Source of the DNA: Paenibacillus sp. CF384
GTDB lineage: Bacteria > Bacillota > Bacilli > Paenibacillales > Paenibacillaceae
Direction of reading: 5' to 3'
Assembly: GCF_900106745.1 (NCBI RefSeq)
Contig: NZ_FNNV01000014.1
Location: 147,430-211,429 of the forward strand
DNA: 64,000 bases
Below are positions 1 through 9,237 of this stretch, piece by piece. Each line of letters begins with the position of its first letter. Position 1 is the stretch's first letter. Both the position numbers and the translations under genes were made by a program. Under the pieces are notes generated by a model, which worked only from the letters and a program-made list of their open reading frames with translations, made no database searches and had not been told where the DNA came from.

Positions 1-1286
1 TGAAGCACTCTCGTGAATAGGGCGACCAGACGGTCAATCTCGTCCTGCCCATTCATTCTTGCCAGCCACTGGACGGTATTCAGCGTATTATGCAAGAAAT
101 GAGGGTTAATCTGATGCAGGATTTTCTCCACCTCAACGACTCGTTTCTTGCGCTCCTTCTCCTCCAGTTCCTTGAACAAGTCCGAAATTTTGATTTTCAT
201 ATCGTTAAACTGCACGAGCAGACTATCGAACTCTACAATTCCGGTCATCTTCACCTTGGAATTAAATTTGTTATGCGCCAGCAGCATGATCTCTCTATTA
301 ATTGTCCGCAGCGGCCGCGAGACAATTCTCCATATGGAGAGCCCCAGCAATATACTGATGACAATCGACAGTACGGCGAACAGCGCGAATTTGCCGATCC
401 ACTTCTTCACATCTGCGCTATATGCCTTCGTCTCAACGGCGGAGAGAATATACCACCCGAGCTCGCCCCTCTGCGAGAAGACATAATAGCCTTTCTTAAT
501 AGAATCCGATTTGCCCGTGCTGCTCAGCTGCTTTACATCGATCCGTTCGCCAATCGCAAAATCCTCCGGACGCTGGCTGTACATCACCTGGCCTTTGTCA
601 TTGAGCAGGATCGACGATACATCCAGCTTGTATCGCTGCGATTTCAACAGATCTTCAAACAGTTTGATGCTGGTCTCGATATAGACGTATAAATCGGCGC
701 CCTCAATGAGGTTGACCTTTCGCGCAATCGAGAAAACCATCATGTCCTTCGCACGCTTCACTGTCATATGCGGTCCGTAGAAGTTTGCGTTAAGGCCATC
801 TGCCAGCTGAGGCAGCAGCTCCAGACTGAACCCATCATCGACACTTTGATTCTCGAACATGACTTGATTCTTATTGGCATAATAGAAGAAAATCAGCCCA
901 ATATCCGGCTTAGCGGCATTAATGAGCGAAATGCTTTCAATGACCGCTTTCTTCTTCTCATATTTGGTCATAATATCCTTGGTATCAATGAAGGTCTCAA
1001 TATCATCGGCCACTCGCCCGTTATACATCGCAAGCTGCAGCGCTGAATCTTCTAAATTCGAGAATACATGGTCAACGCTAATTTGGAACTGTTTCATATT
1101 GCTGTGAATGCCATCATCGATATTCGTGTTTAGCAGGGAAATCATAGATACATAGGAGATGTAGCCGATTAGAGATAAGGGAATGATAGAACTAAGAATT
1201 AAGAAGAAGTAAGCTCTGTTCTTCAGAGAGTACGATGATTTCGGCAGCAAATTGTGGTTCCCCCGCTCCTGGTGAGTAGTTTCCAT
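1..1286 (-). CDS. YesM-type sensor histidine kinase, C-terminus cut by window edge
   Basis: The open frame runs leftwards from an ATG at 1286 off the window edge (428 codons visible). Membrane segments are seen near residues 21-42 (FFLILSSIIPLSLIGYIS) and about 270-290 (FALFAVLSIVISILLGL), with an extracytoplasmic sensor region between them. A HAMP-like stretch follows, then the His_kinase motif HQINPHFLHNTLNTVQWL. The ATPase domain lies beyond the window. This is the YesM family, which normally pairs with a YesN AraC-type response regulator and senses extracytoplasmic sugars. The partner is probably encoded to the left. The start is uncertain because no good Shine-Dalgarno precedes the ATG; a TTG eleven codons in follows a GGGGG stretch. 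Confidence 0.9.
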   Translation of the reverse strand, partial: METTHQERGNHNLLPKSSYSLKNRAYFFLILSSIIPLSLIGYISYVSMISLLNTNIDDGIHSNMKQFQISVDHVFSNLEDSALQLAMYNGRVADDIETFIDTKDIMTKYEKKKAVIESISLINAAKPDIGLIFFYYANKNQVMFENQSVDDGFSLELLPQLADGLNANFYGPHMTVKRAKDMMVFSIARKVNLIEGADLYVYIETSIKLFEDLLKSQRYKLDVSSILLNDKGQVMYSQRPEDFAIGERIDVKQLSSTGKSDSIKKGYYVFSQRGELGWYILSAVETKAYSADVKKWIGKFALFAVLSIVISILLGLSIWRIVSRPLRTINREIMLLAHNKFNSKVKMTGIVEFDSLLVQFNDMKIKISDLFKELEEKERKKRVVEVEKILHQINPHFLHNTLNTVQWLARMNGQDEIDRLVALFTRVL

Positions 1287-1381
1287 TGATTGTTATTATT
1301 GTAAGGAATGCAAAAGGGAACCGTCAATCCGCCATAATAATCCAACATTTGACAATCTATGCGCTCCCAACCTACGAAGCA

Positions 1382-1416
1382 AGGCTGGCCTTAGTCAATA
1401 GACTAAGAACCAGCCT
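1382..1416 (-). terminator. hairpin downstream of GH5 gene
   Basis: AGGCTGG and TTAGTC pair with GACTAAG and CCAGCCT around an AATA loop, with a symmetric internal bulge. It sits 30 bases after the GH5 stop. The T-run is weak, so termination is probable rather than certain. Confidence 0.5.
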
Positions 1417-1445
1417 CCGATTGGAAGAGTTTACAGTATGTTGGA

Positions 1446-4058
1446 TTAACCGCGAACTACGGTGATGGTGTAGGTTTGCTGCGTCGTACCGTCCGGTGCC
1501 GTTACTTTCACCGTCACGGTGTTGTTGCCCTTCACCAAGCTGCTGCCCCCGGTAATCGCTGCTTTGGCCGTAGGGAATACGGTCAGCGCTGTAACTTGAA
1601 CCGACTTCGTGTTCTTAGATACGTTTACCTTGTAAGCAAGCTTGTCAGGCGAGAAGCCCGGTACCGGTTTCCCGTCAATGAACAAGCCTATTAAGTTCGC
1701 ATTGCTGGATTTGGCGCGGGTGATCGTAATGGTATAGGTTTGCTTGGTTCCGTCCTCCGCTGTTACCTGTACGTTTACTTGATTGCTCCCGATGACGAGC
1801 GATAAAGCAGGATCGACGGAAACCTTGGCTGTCTCGCTTGCCGCTTTAGCACTCACATACACCACAATCGTACTGTTCGGCACGGTTACGGAATACGTAA
1901 GCTTGCCGGGTACTAAAGCAATCAGCGATTGCCCGTTAATTTTCAATTCGCTTAGCGCGGTGTTGCTGGATTTAGCCCGAGTGATTGTCAGCGTATATAC
2001 CTTGCTGCTGCCATTCTCAGCTGTTACCATTACCGTGGCCGTGTTGGTTCCAACCGCAAGTGACGTACCGCCGTTCACCGCAACCGTTGCATACGGATCA
2101 GCAGTCGTTGTCACCGCGATCGAAGTCTTGTCGTTCGGCACCTGCAAGGAATAAGAGAGCGTATCCGCCGAGAAGCCTGCTACCGTGACACCATCGACTT
2201 TCAGGTCGCTAAGGTTCGCATTCTTGGAAATGCCGGATGGGAACACCAAGTCAGGATGTTGGTTGTAGAAGCTGCTTGCCGCCGGACCGACTCGTGTAAG
2301 ATCACCGAGGCCGTCTACGCCGTTCGAGGTCCAAGGCATCATGCCTTGCCAGCCATTCGTGTATGCACTGACATAATCCTGCGTCAATGTGTGACCTGTC
2401 GTGCCTAGTGCTGCTGTCTCGCCGATAACTGCCGGACGATCCGCTGACAATCCGAACTGCTCCGGTGTCATGTACATCGGGTTGCCCCAATATTGACCCA
2501 TCCAGTCGTAGTAATGCGGTGACCAGAAGTCAAGCTTCGCCTGCGGATTGCCGCCGGCTTTAGCCATCAACACGCCATCGCCAACCTTATTGCCTTGGCA
2601 GCCTTCTGTACACGTGTCGCTGTTGTATTTGATCATCGCTACGCCTACTGTTGTGAGCACGCTGCTGTTCGCATGAACGCCCACACTCATTTTGGCGAAG
2701 AGGGACTGGAGGTTCTCCCAAGGAAGTTTACTTTCCTCAAATACCCAATCCGGCTCGTTCATAAAGTCGATCGACCACAGATAAGGATTGTCCTTGTACC
2801 GATTCGTAAAAGGAATAACGTAGTTACTGACATAGGAATCAATGTTAGACTCGCTCATCAACATCTTTCTCCAGCTGTCATAGCTCGGATGGGAGTTCTT
2901 CATATGGTCAAAAGAAAGCAGCGTTGCCATGATATAGACGCCATGCTTCTGAGCCAGGTAGAACAAGCTGTCCAGATCATTCCAATGTGCCGCCGTCGCA
3001 CCGGATACATACCCGTTAGCATCGATGTTGATGCCAACTTCTCCGTTGGAAGTAATCCAGACACGGGATGCATTCACGCCATTAGCATGCAGCAGCGCAA
3101 AGTGGGTATCCCAGAAGTCATAATCGAAATCGCCGCCGAAATCATTCCAGTTATCCCAAGGCGTATTGGCTCCATTGAACCAAATCCGCTCATGACCGGC
3201 ATTGAATGACGTGCCTTGGATTGTAATGTGATTGCCTTGGCTTGAAGGAAGATCGCGAATCAGTCTAATCGTATACGTCTGCTTCGTTAGATCCTTCGCC
3301 GTTACTTCCACCGTAACTGCATTCTCACCAACGCCAAGATTACTGCCTCCGGTAATTGTCACAGCCGCATCAGCTGCAGTAGTTGTGGCCGTTACAGCTG
3401 CTGAAGCTGTGCCGTTCGGAACATGTGCAATATACGAGAGATCTTTGCTTGTGAAACCGGCTACCGTCGTGCCGTTGACGCGAAGATCGCTTAGTCCCGC
3501 AGGATTCGGAACTTCAACAGGCGTACCGCCTTGAATGCCGATGCTGTCGATATAGACGCTGCCAGCAAAGTCGCCGCTCGATTGCACTTGAACGCCAAAT
3601 TCATTGAAAGGCGTCTTGGCACCGGCCGGGATTGTCAGTGTCATCGTATTCCATGCATCCTTGGTCAAATTGGCATACGGCACGTAGTTGCCTGTCCATG
3701 ACCAGGTGCTGTCCATCATATAAGGCTGGACGCCTGCAATGCTTGCACCGCTCGGTACCCAAATATGGAATTCATAAGTGCTTCCTGCGGTTAGTCCGGC
3801 AGGCGAGCTCAGTTTAGCGAATGGCCCAGCGGAGCCTGTAACATTAAGTGTCATCTTCATGGATTGATTGCCTTGGTAGGCTTTCTCCGTGGTAACAGCC
3901 AGAGTTGCCCCTGCCGTTCCTGTAAAGCCTTGCGTATTTGTCTCGAAATTGAATTGTGCCGGATCTGCTGCAGCGTTTACACTTGCAGGTAGGACTAGCA
4001 AAGCTGCCAACATAGACATGATGAGGAATAAGGCGATCTGTTTACGAAGCTTAATCAT
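1446..4058 (-). CDS. secreted GH5-type endo-mannanase/glycanase with CBM and four cadherin-like modules
   Basis: An 870-residue exported protein with a signal peptide at 1-30 (ending SVNAAA). Residues about 34-177 form a jelly-roll carbohydrate-binding module (FNFETNTQGF start, DSIGI end). A cadherin-like domain (LSDLRVNGTTVAGF) covers about 188-268. The TIM-barrel catalytic domain spans about 277-620, with E435 (DFMNEPDW) as likely acid/base and E547 (AVIGETAA) as likely nucleophile, as in clan GH-A. Three further cadherin-like repeats fill the C-terminus, each opening NANLSDLKVDG-like and closing YTITITRA-like. The catalytic sequence looks most like mannan-acting GH5 enzymes; the substrate is inferred. 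The start follows a GGGGTGAA ribosome site. The gene is divergent from a LacI regulator, which is its likely controller. Confidence 0.85.
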   Translation of the reverse strand: MIKLRKQIALFLIMSMLAALLVLPASVNAAADPAQFNFETNTQGFTGTAGATLAVTTEKAYQGNQSMKMTLNVTGSAGPFAKLSSPAGLTAGSTYEFHIWVPSGASIAGVQPYMMDSTWSWTGNYVPYANLTKDAWNTMTLTIPAGAKTPFNEFGVQVQSSGDFAGSVYIDSIGIQGGTPVEVPNPAGLSDLRVNGTTVAGFTSKDLSYIAHVPNGTASAAVTATTTAADAAVTITGGSNLGVGENAVTVEVTAKDLTKQTYTIRLIRDLPSSQGNHITIQGTSFNAGHERIWFNGANTPWDNWNDFGGDFDYDFWDTHFALLHANGVNASRVWITSNGEVGINIDANGYVSGATAAHWNDLDSLFYLAQKHGVYIMATLLSFDHMKNSHPSYDSWRKMLMSESNIDSYVSNYVIPFTNRYKDNPYLWSIDFMNEPDWVFEESKLPWENLQSLFAKMSVGVHANSSVLTTVGVAMIKYNSDTCTEGCQGNKVGDGVLMAKAGGNPQAKLDFWSPHYYDWMGQYWGNPMYMTPEQFGLSADRPAVIGETAALGTTGHTLTQDYVSAYTNGWQGMMPWTSNGVDGLGDLTRVGPAASSFYNQHPDLVFPSGISKNANLSDLKVDGVTVAGFSADTLSYSLQVPNDKTSIAVTTTADPYATVAVNGGTSLAVGTNTATVMVTAENGSSKVYTLTITRAKSSNTALSELKINGQSLIALVPGKLTYSVTVPNSTIVVYVSAKAASETAKVSVDPALSLVIGSNQVNVQVTAEDGTKQTYTITITRAKSSNANLIGLFIDGKPVPGFSPDKLAYKVNVSKNTKSVQVTALTVFPTAKAAITGGSSLVKGNNTVTVKVTAPDGTTQQTYTITVVRG

Positions 4059-4146
4059 TCTTCATTCACCCCAACTAATGTAGTTTTAGTAGATTTCCTA
4101 AAGCCTAGCATTGACATTCCCGCTAGAACTCCCCCTCTCGATATCG

Positions 4147-4159
4147 TGAAGCGCTTACA
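4147..4159 (-). promoter_or_regulatory. imperfect cre-like site upstream of GH5 gene
   Basis: The sequence TGAAGCGCTTACA carries the AAGCGCTTACA core of catabolite-responsive elements but is one base short on the left side. It lies about 90 bases before the GH5 start. This is suggestive only. Confidence 0.3.
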
Positions 4160-4201
4160 TGATTGCGAAAAAATAGAGACACGGTTTAGGAATCTGCTTT
4201 G

Positions 4202-4260
4202 CAACTCAAACTTTACAATGTAATTATTTTTGTAAGATTTAAGTTTACAATTTTGAGTTG
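4202..4260. promoter_or_regulatory. candidate LacI-family operator region
   Basis: Between the divergent GH5 and LacI genes, the arms CAACTCAAA (4202-4210) and TTTGAGTTG (4252-4260) form an inverted repeat. Inside it, ACTTTACAAT (4210) and AGTTTACAAT (4242) are near-direct repeats 32 bp, about three helical turns, apart. This geometry fits cooperative repressor binding. Assignment to the adjacent regulator is inferred from position. Confidence 0.4.
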
Positions 4261-4396
4261 AATCTTTAACTGTTTAGTGATTCTGATTATAGTCGATGCA
4301 TTTTATTCCTGTAAATATGCAATTTTCGAATTCACTTATCGTTCAGGCTATGTTCGTTCATTGTTTTGTTTAGTTACAAAATTGGCGTTTTGTTTA

Positions 4397-4424
4397 TTGA
4401 CAAAAATATTGGGTAACTTACAAT
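4397..4424 (+). promoter_or_regulatory. sigma-A promoter of the LacI regulator
   Basis: TTGACA (4397-4402), a 16-base spacer, then TACAAT (4419-4424). This places the transcript start about 20-30 bases before the LacI start codon. Confidence 0.6.
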
Positions 4425-4459
4425 GAAAAGAGAGATTTCAACATCGAAGGATGGTTACC

Positions 4460-5509
4460 GTGAACAGAAAAATAACGACCAGCGATATTTCCCTAGCACT
4501 CGGCCTTTCCCGGAACACCGTTTCCAAGGCACTCAACGGCCATCCCAGCATTACCGTAGAAACGCGCAAGAAAGTGGTGGACCACGCCATTGCAATGGGC
4601 TATAAGAAATTGAAGCCCTCTGCAGCTAGCGGTACCGCTGCTGAATCCGTCGGCAAAGCCCGGAGCATTGCATATATCACCAAGAGCCAGATCAATCACG
4701 GGACAGGCTTCTGGATGAATGTCTTAAGCGGCGTCGAGCAGATGATCAGCCAGAACGGCTATGAGATGAAGCTTAGCTTTATTAAGAATGAAGATATCGA
4801 AGCGCTTGAGCTGCCGGCCTTGCTTGCAAGTGACATTGCCGGATTTATCGTAGCAGGCAGCTTCGACAAACCCTACACAGAGAAACTGATGGCACTTCCG
4901 CATCCGAAGGTATTCATTAACGTCCATCCCCATATACCGCTGCCCGGCTTGCAGGCAGATGTCGTCTTTATGGAGAATGAAGACAGCATCTACCAGATCA
5001 CGCGGCATCTGATGAATCACGGCCATACCGAGATCGGATTTATCGGCGAAATTCAATCATGCCGCAGTTTCATGGAGCGTTGGTTCGGCTTCCAGCGTGC
5101 TCATTTCGATGCGAATTTGCTGATTCAGCCATCCCTTTGCATTACATCGCAGAACGCGGAGAGTTATCAGAACTATGAAGGGATTGCACGTTCCTTGAAG
5201 GCATTAAGCAAGCTGCCAACCGCCTTCGTTTGTGCGAATGACAAGATTGCCCTTCATGTCATCAAGTATCTCTATGAAATCGGCAAATCGGTCCCTCGCG
5301 ATCTCGCTGTGACTGGGTTCGACCAGATTAGTGAAGCTGAGTTCCTCGGCTTCACCCTTACGACTGTCGCGCTCGACGAGTACCAGCTAGGCCAGCGGGC
5401 AACGGAGCAGCTGCTTACCCGCATGAGCAAGCCTAACCGCGCGTTCGAGACGGTGCGCTTAGCGGCCGATGTCGTCATTGGCGAGAGTTCGTCCCCCAGA
5501 CAGCAGTAA
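4460..5509 (+). CDS. LacI/GalR-family transcriptional regulator
   Basis: The N-terminal LacI helix-turn-helix is clear (TTSDISLALGLSRNTVSKALNGHPSIT), followed by a hinge and a periplasmic-binding-protein-like sensor domain (GFWMNVLSGVEQMI, CANDKIALHVIKYL, VTGFDQISEAEFLG). The length of about 350 residues is normal. GTG 4460 is chosen because GAAGG lies 9 bases upstream; the ATG at 4451 directly abuts that site and would add three residues. The gene is divergent from the GH5 enzyme and probably represses it in response to an oligosaccharide. A strong hairpin follows the stop. Confidence 0.88.
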   Translation: MNRKITTSDISLALGLSRNTVSKALNGHPSITVETRKKVVDHAIAMGYKKLKPSAASGTAAESVGKARSIAYITKSQINHGTGFWMNVLSGVEQMISQNGYEMKLSFIKNEDIEALELPALLASDIAGFIVAGSFDKPYTEKLMALPHPKVFINVHPHIPLPGLQADVVFMENEDSIYQITRHLMNHGHTEIGFIGEIQSCRSFMERWFGFQRAHFDANLLIQPSLCITSQNAESYQNYEGIARSLKALSKLPTAFVCANDKIALHVIKYLYEIGKSVPRDLAVTGFDQISEAEFLGFTLTTVALDEYQLGQRATEQLLTRMSKPNRAFETVRLAADVVIGESSSPRQQ

Positions 5510-5514
5510 ATAAT

Positions 5515-5570
5515 CAACGCAGGCTTCTCAACTCCGCGTTCAATTGAACATGGGTGAGAAGCCTGCGTTG
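5515..5570. terminator. long bidirectional terminator hairpin with GTTCAATTGAAC core
   Basis: A perfect 16-bp stem (CAACGCAGGCTTCTCA with its complement ending at 5570) encloses a loop that itself holds the palindrome GTTCAATTGAAC. It separates the convergent LacI and LytTR genes. It belongs to a hairpin family seen elsewhere in the window. Confidence 0.75.
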
Positions 5571-5591
5571 TATGTCATGCTATAGCAATCG

Positions 5592-6017
5592 TTAGTTCAC
5601 CTTAACAAGCAGATGCGTGTATTTCTTAATCTTCGCCTTCGAAATCGGGACACTTATTCCCGCATCCCCTTTGAAATAGGCATCGTTGCCGTACAAGCCT
5701 ACCTCAATGCGGTCCACTAGAGGGACATTGACCAGACAGGACGGATGAAACAAATCATAGCCAAGCGGAGTCAGCACCTGCTTATAGTGCTCCACGTTGA
5801 CCAATTGCAGGTAGACGCCGTCACTCGTTACAAACATCGGAATGCCAGGCTTATAGCTCGACTTCCCCCTTAACTGCGGCGTTACGCCCATGTATAACAC
5901 TTCTGTGGCCAGATTCAAATTTCGGCAAATCACCTGGTTGTTGACCGGTTCCATTTTGACGCAGTAGACATAAATGGAGTCCGTTTTCTCGTTGTTCTTG
6001 TTGCCCTGATTGACCAC
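5592..6017 (-). CDS. stand-alone LytTR-domain DNA-binding protein
   Basis: 141 residues. The C-terminal half matches the LytTR fold: FVTSDGVYLQLVNVEHYKQVLTPLGYDLFHPSCLVNVPLVDRIE, then a basic tail (ISKAKIKKYTHLLVKV). The HPSCLVN segment corresponds to the HRS(F/Y)LVN signature of the family. There is no receiver domain, so it would be a single-domain regulator. The start is a GTG 13 bases after GGGAGG; an ATG-CAA-TAG mini-ORF sits between the ribosome site and the GTG, which could lower expression. Target genes are unknown. Confidence 0.65.
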   Translation of the reverse strand: MVNQGNKNNEKTDSIYVYCVKMEPVNNQVICRNLNLATEVLYMGVTPQLRGKSSYKPGIPMFVTSDGVYLQLVNVEHYKQVLTPLGYDLFHPSCLVNVPLVDRIEVGLYGNDAYFKGDAGISVPISKAKIKKYTHLLVKVN

Positions 6018-6190
6018 CTATTGCATTCTACCTCCCATAAATTCACATATCGCGACTTTCATAGCTATTAGTATATGTTCACATTACGTGATTGTAAATA
6101 TGTTTAGACACATTTAGAGTCTGATTTTCCTCGACCATAGGTTGTAAGCTATAATAGCTAATAATTGGATGACGTTATGGGGGTGAACGG

Positions 6191-6538
6191 ATGCGTACGT
6201 TCGGAGAACGACTTTCTTACTTGAGGCATCGCAAAGAGTTGTCGCAGGAGGAGTTTTCGAAGATGCTGTCGATCGGAAAAAGCACATTAGGGATGTACGA
6301 GACAAATAAACGTGAGCCTGGCCATGATATGACATCACATATCGCGGCATTCTTCGAAGTTAGTGTGGATTGGCTAACGACAGGCAAAGAGTTCGCCTAT
6401 GCGCCGATGGCATCTACGCAAGAGGAGATTATCATCAAGGACCTCGTGCAGCGCTATAATATTGATCTGACAAGAGATCGTACCAGAGAGAAGCTGGAGA
6501 AGATCATTCAGCTTGTTTTTGAAGAATCGACAGGATGA
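6191..6538 (+). CDS. XRE-family helix-turn-helix regulator
   Basis: 115 residues with an N-terminal Cro/C1-type HTH (FGERLSYLRHRKELSQEEFSKMLSIGKSTLGMYETNKREPG) and a short C-terminal helix region (EEIIIKDLVQRYNIDLTRDRTREKLEKIIQLV). Such proteins are small phage-like or stress repressors. The start follows GGGGGTGAACGG. It is convergent with a small minus-strand ORF and overlaps its end by 35 bases. Confidence 0.85.
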   Translation: MRTFGERLSYLRHRKELSQEEFSKMLSIGKSTLGMYETNKREPGHDMTSHIAAFFEVSVDWLTTGKEFAYAPMASTQEEIIIKDLVQRYNIDLTRDRTREKLEKIIQLVFEESTG

Positions 6539-6638
6539 TCGCATTCTGAATAAACGCAATCAATTCCTCCGTCTGCACATCATGTAATTCCGGTATTTCC
6601 TTCTTCAATTCCTCGATCATACGCCGAACTTCGTCCAT
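6504..6638 (-). CDS. small acidic helical protein, unknown
   Basis: A 44-residue ORF, MDEVRRMIEELKKEIPEL... ending ILSILQKQAE. It is predicted to be almost wholly alpha-helical and leucine/isoleucine rich. The start at 6638 is favoured because AAAGGGGT lies upstream; a longer frame from 6698 lacks a ribosome site. Its 3' end overlaps the convergent XRE gene by 35 bases. No family is recognised. Confidence 0.4.
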   Translation of the reverse strand: MDEVRRMIEELKKEIPELHDVQTEELIAFIQNAIILSILQKQAE

Positions 6639-6763
6639 GGACTTTGACTTACCCCTTTGGCAGTTGTTCTTATAGTAATAGTATAAATCGAATTGCAAGA
6701 TTTGACATATTAATTCAGGTTGTTAGATTATTATTGACATAAACTAGTAAAACATGGTAATGA

Positions 6764-6812
6764 AAGAGGCTTCCCCCTCACGTTCGGTTGAACGTGCGAA
6801 GGGAAGCCTCTT
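6764..6812 (-). terminator. terminator after GxGYxYP gene 1
   Basis: The stem AAGAGGCTTCCC pairs with GGGAAGCCTCTT, with an inner CACGTTC/GAACGTG stem. A short T-run follows on the minus strand. It lies just past the stop at 6826. Confidence 0.75.
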
Positions 6813-6825
6813 GCGCGTACTAGCG

Positions 6826-8904
6826 TTACGGCTTGCTAGGCAGTTTGTTCGCTTGACGAATTAGCGAGAAATACTGGTCCGCCAAGACGACGTCATATTC
6901 AGGTCCAAGCGAATCGGTAATCGCAACAACGTCTGTAGGTGTCAAGCTCCAGGCCAGAAGACCGATAGAGACGAATAGCGGCGATTTGCCATCCCATTTG
7001 GCTTTGGCATCGGCGAGTATTTTAGTTCCTTCGCTCACAGCGCTGATACCTCGGATTGTCGAAACCGGCAGTCCATTGCTGATTTGCACCTCGGAAGTAT
7101 CGCCCCAGCTCAAGAATACTCCTGATGGATTGTACTCCTTACGGTATGCCGTGCTCTTCGCATCGCTAAGCGGAATGTTCTGTCCGTCTACACGGTTAAG
7201 GATATAAGGAATGTCCATTCCCGTCTGCTTCAGATACTTCTTGCTGTTCTTCAAGAAATCGGCGAACGAGCTGTCCGGCCATGCGTCCGGGTAGAAGTAT
7301 CCGGCGCCGGAAGGTCCGGCGATAATTTGATCATTCGCTGTTGCCGAACTCCGGAAGTAGTTCAGCATGACCGGAGCCGCATCATATAACAGCGGGCTGG
7401 ATGTCCAGTTAATCGGCACTTGGCCGCGCTTTGGATCATCCCACAGAATACGCATCCGGTGCTGGTTATACTGCAGGTTGTCCCCTTCGCTGAACGTATA
7501 GGTGACATAGATTTTGTTCTCCAGCTTCACCGGTGCAGGCGCTTTGGACTTCACATCCTTCGGCTTGGAACTGGAGAACACCGTTAGATTGCTAAACCAG
7601 TCTGCGGCCAGAACATAAACGCCATGGTTGGAAGTGACTTCAACGCCGTTGAACTCGCCTTCCACATCATTGTTGAACCAGCCCAAGTAAGGCGTGCCCG
7701 GTTTCACATCAGATAGGATTTTCTCGAAAAGCTCCTTCTGCGCCGGAACATTGGAATCGAGCCAGAACACCATCGCTTTATTGGCAACCGCGTAGTCGCG
7801 CAGGTAACCATACGGCTCCTTCGTCAGTGACGTGAACGGCTTCTCATTGCTTGCGCTTACTTTGTATTGATTCCACATTTCCGCGGACACAACCAGCTCT
7901 TTCGTACCGGCCGGCGGTGTGAATTTATACGTGAAGTAACGACCGTTATCCGCAAAACGATGACCGCCGCTGCCATCCGAAACTTGCGAGCTCTGCGGAT
8001 CATAGAGGAACGGCTCTTCCTCAGGCTTACCCGGAAGGAAATGTGCGATGACTTGGCCATCCGCTTTCACGGTTACTTCATGCACCGCTGCCCCCCACCC
8101 GTCAGCCGGGAACGCATCGCCGAACTTCACATACACATCCGGCTTGCTCAGATATTTGCTTAAGTCGAGGTCATATACTTTGCGATTGGCTGCATCCCGC
8201 TCTTCCGTCGGCTCCTGCGCGATCGTTTCGAAGCGGTCCGGCTGTTCGACTGGCGCCTTCGCCGTTACGTCAGGGCTGAGGCCGACGATCATCCGGTGTG
8301 TCGTTTCTTTCCATAGATTCTCATACTGCCACGTGTAGGCATCCAACCGGTCTTTGAATTTCCCCTGCAGATCCTCAATTACGCTTAGGTTATATGGAGC
8401 AGCCTTCAGCTGTGCCGCAAGCTCCGGGCCTACAGCAACGCCGCCTCTTAGCCCCGCCAGCGTGGTCGCAACGTTAATCGAATCCGGGACGGCCGGATCA
8501 TATATGATGATGCCTTTGACTTCGCCTTTATAGCGTTTGAGAATATCCCAGTAGCTGTCATGGACGCGGTAGTTGACATTCAGATCGTTAAGCCATTTGA
8601 ATTTACCTTCTTCTTTGTTCTCAATCAAGTAAATCCGCGGCTCCTGGCGATTCACAATCCCTTGCAAGGTACTGAACAACAGCTTTATGTCTCCCGGAGC
8701 GTCATAAATATCAGCAACATCAAGCTGCTTCGCCTGTTTGAAGCTTGGAAGCATTTGCTCCTTCGGCCAGGAGATGGACTGAGAAGATGGGTTGGTATTC
8801 TGCGCCTGTGAAGCATTCTCTTGAGGAGACTCGGCGAATGTGCCTGACGAGAATGTTATCGTGGATACTAATGCCAGACTGATTGCGGTTAGCTTACGGA
8901 TCAT
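6826..8904 (-). CDS. secreted GxGYxYP-domain protein (putative glycoside hydrolase), copy 1
   Basis: 692 residues. A signal peptide at about 1-25 (ISLALVSTITFSSGTFAES) is followed by a region starting WPKEQMLPSF, shared by all three paralogues here. The family motif appears as GPSGAGYFYPDAW. A conserved acidic segment, YTFSEGDNLQYNQH, replaces the SDGDNxQY of the other copies. Between about residues 220 and 360 it carries an extra beta-rich insert (YVKFGDAFPADGWGAAVHEVTV) that the other two lack. GxGYxYP proteins are classed as putative carbohydrate-active enzymes; catalysis is not established. It is preceded by AGAGGTG and lies downstream of the mannosidase/ABC operon. Confidence 0.85.
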   Translation of the reverse strand: MIRKLTAISLALVSTITFSSGTFAESPQENASQAQNTNPSSQSISWPKEQMLPSFKQAKQLDVADIYDAPGDIKLLFSTLQGIVNRQEPRIYLIENKEEGKFKWLNDLNVNYRVHDSYWDILKRYKGEVKGIIIYDPAVPDSINVATTLAGLRGGVAVGPELAAQLKAAPYNLSVIEDLQGKFKDRLDAYTWQYENLWKETTHRMIVGLSPDVTAKAPVEQPDRFETIAQEPTEERDAANRKVYDLDLSKYLSKPDVYVKFGDAFPADGWGAAVHEVTVKADGQVIAHFLPGKPEEEPFLYDPQSSQVSDGSGGHRFADNGRYFTYKFTPPAGTKELVVSAEMWNQYKVSASNEKPFTSLTKEPYGYLRDYAVANKAMVFWLDSNVPAQKELFEKILSDVKPGTPYLGWFNNDVEGEFNGVEVTSNHGVYVLAADWFSNLTVFSSSKPKDVKSKAPAPVKLENKIYVTYTFSEGDNLQYNQHRMRILWDDPKRGQVPINWTSSPLLYDAAPVMLNYFRSSATANDQIIAGPSGAGYFYPDAWPDSSFADFLKNSKKYLKQTGMDIPYILNRVDGQNIPLSDAKSTAYRKEYNPSGVFLSWGDTSEVQISNGLPVSTIRGISAVSEGTKILADAKAKWDGKSPLFVSIGLLAWSLTPTDVVAITDSLGPEYDVVLADQYFSLIRQANKLPSKP

Positions 8905-9159
8905 ATTTACTTACACCTCTCAGTTATGGGATTGTAACGCTTGTTCAGATTCGTTCGTTTGGCTTCGTAAATCAGTTCCAGTCGCTTACACCCACACCTC
9001 CTTAACAACCGTTGCTCGTAGCGCACCAGAACTTTAATCTCATGTATATATTTAATATATCTTTTATGATTACACAATCGTTTCGACAAAATTTCCCATA
9101 AAAATAAACAGCTAGCCCTACATCTGGGACCACCTCGTATCCATAAACGACAAACAAAA

Positions 9160-9179
9160 AAGACCGCAATCGCGGTCTT
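9160..9179 (-). terminator. intrinsic terminator
   Basis: AAGACCGC, AATC loop, GCGGTCTT, followed on the minus strand by a T6 run. It lies in the long gap upstream of GxGYxYP copy 1 and would stop read-through from the 9573-11783 gene. Confidence 0.7.
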
Positions 9180-9237
9180 CATGCTGTCCAATAAAGTCTC
9201 GACAGCCAATGTTAGTGTAAACGACATGCTTACAACT

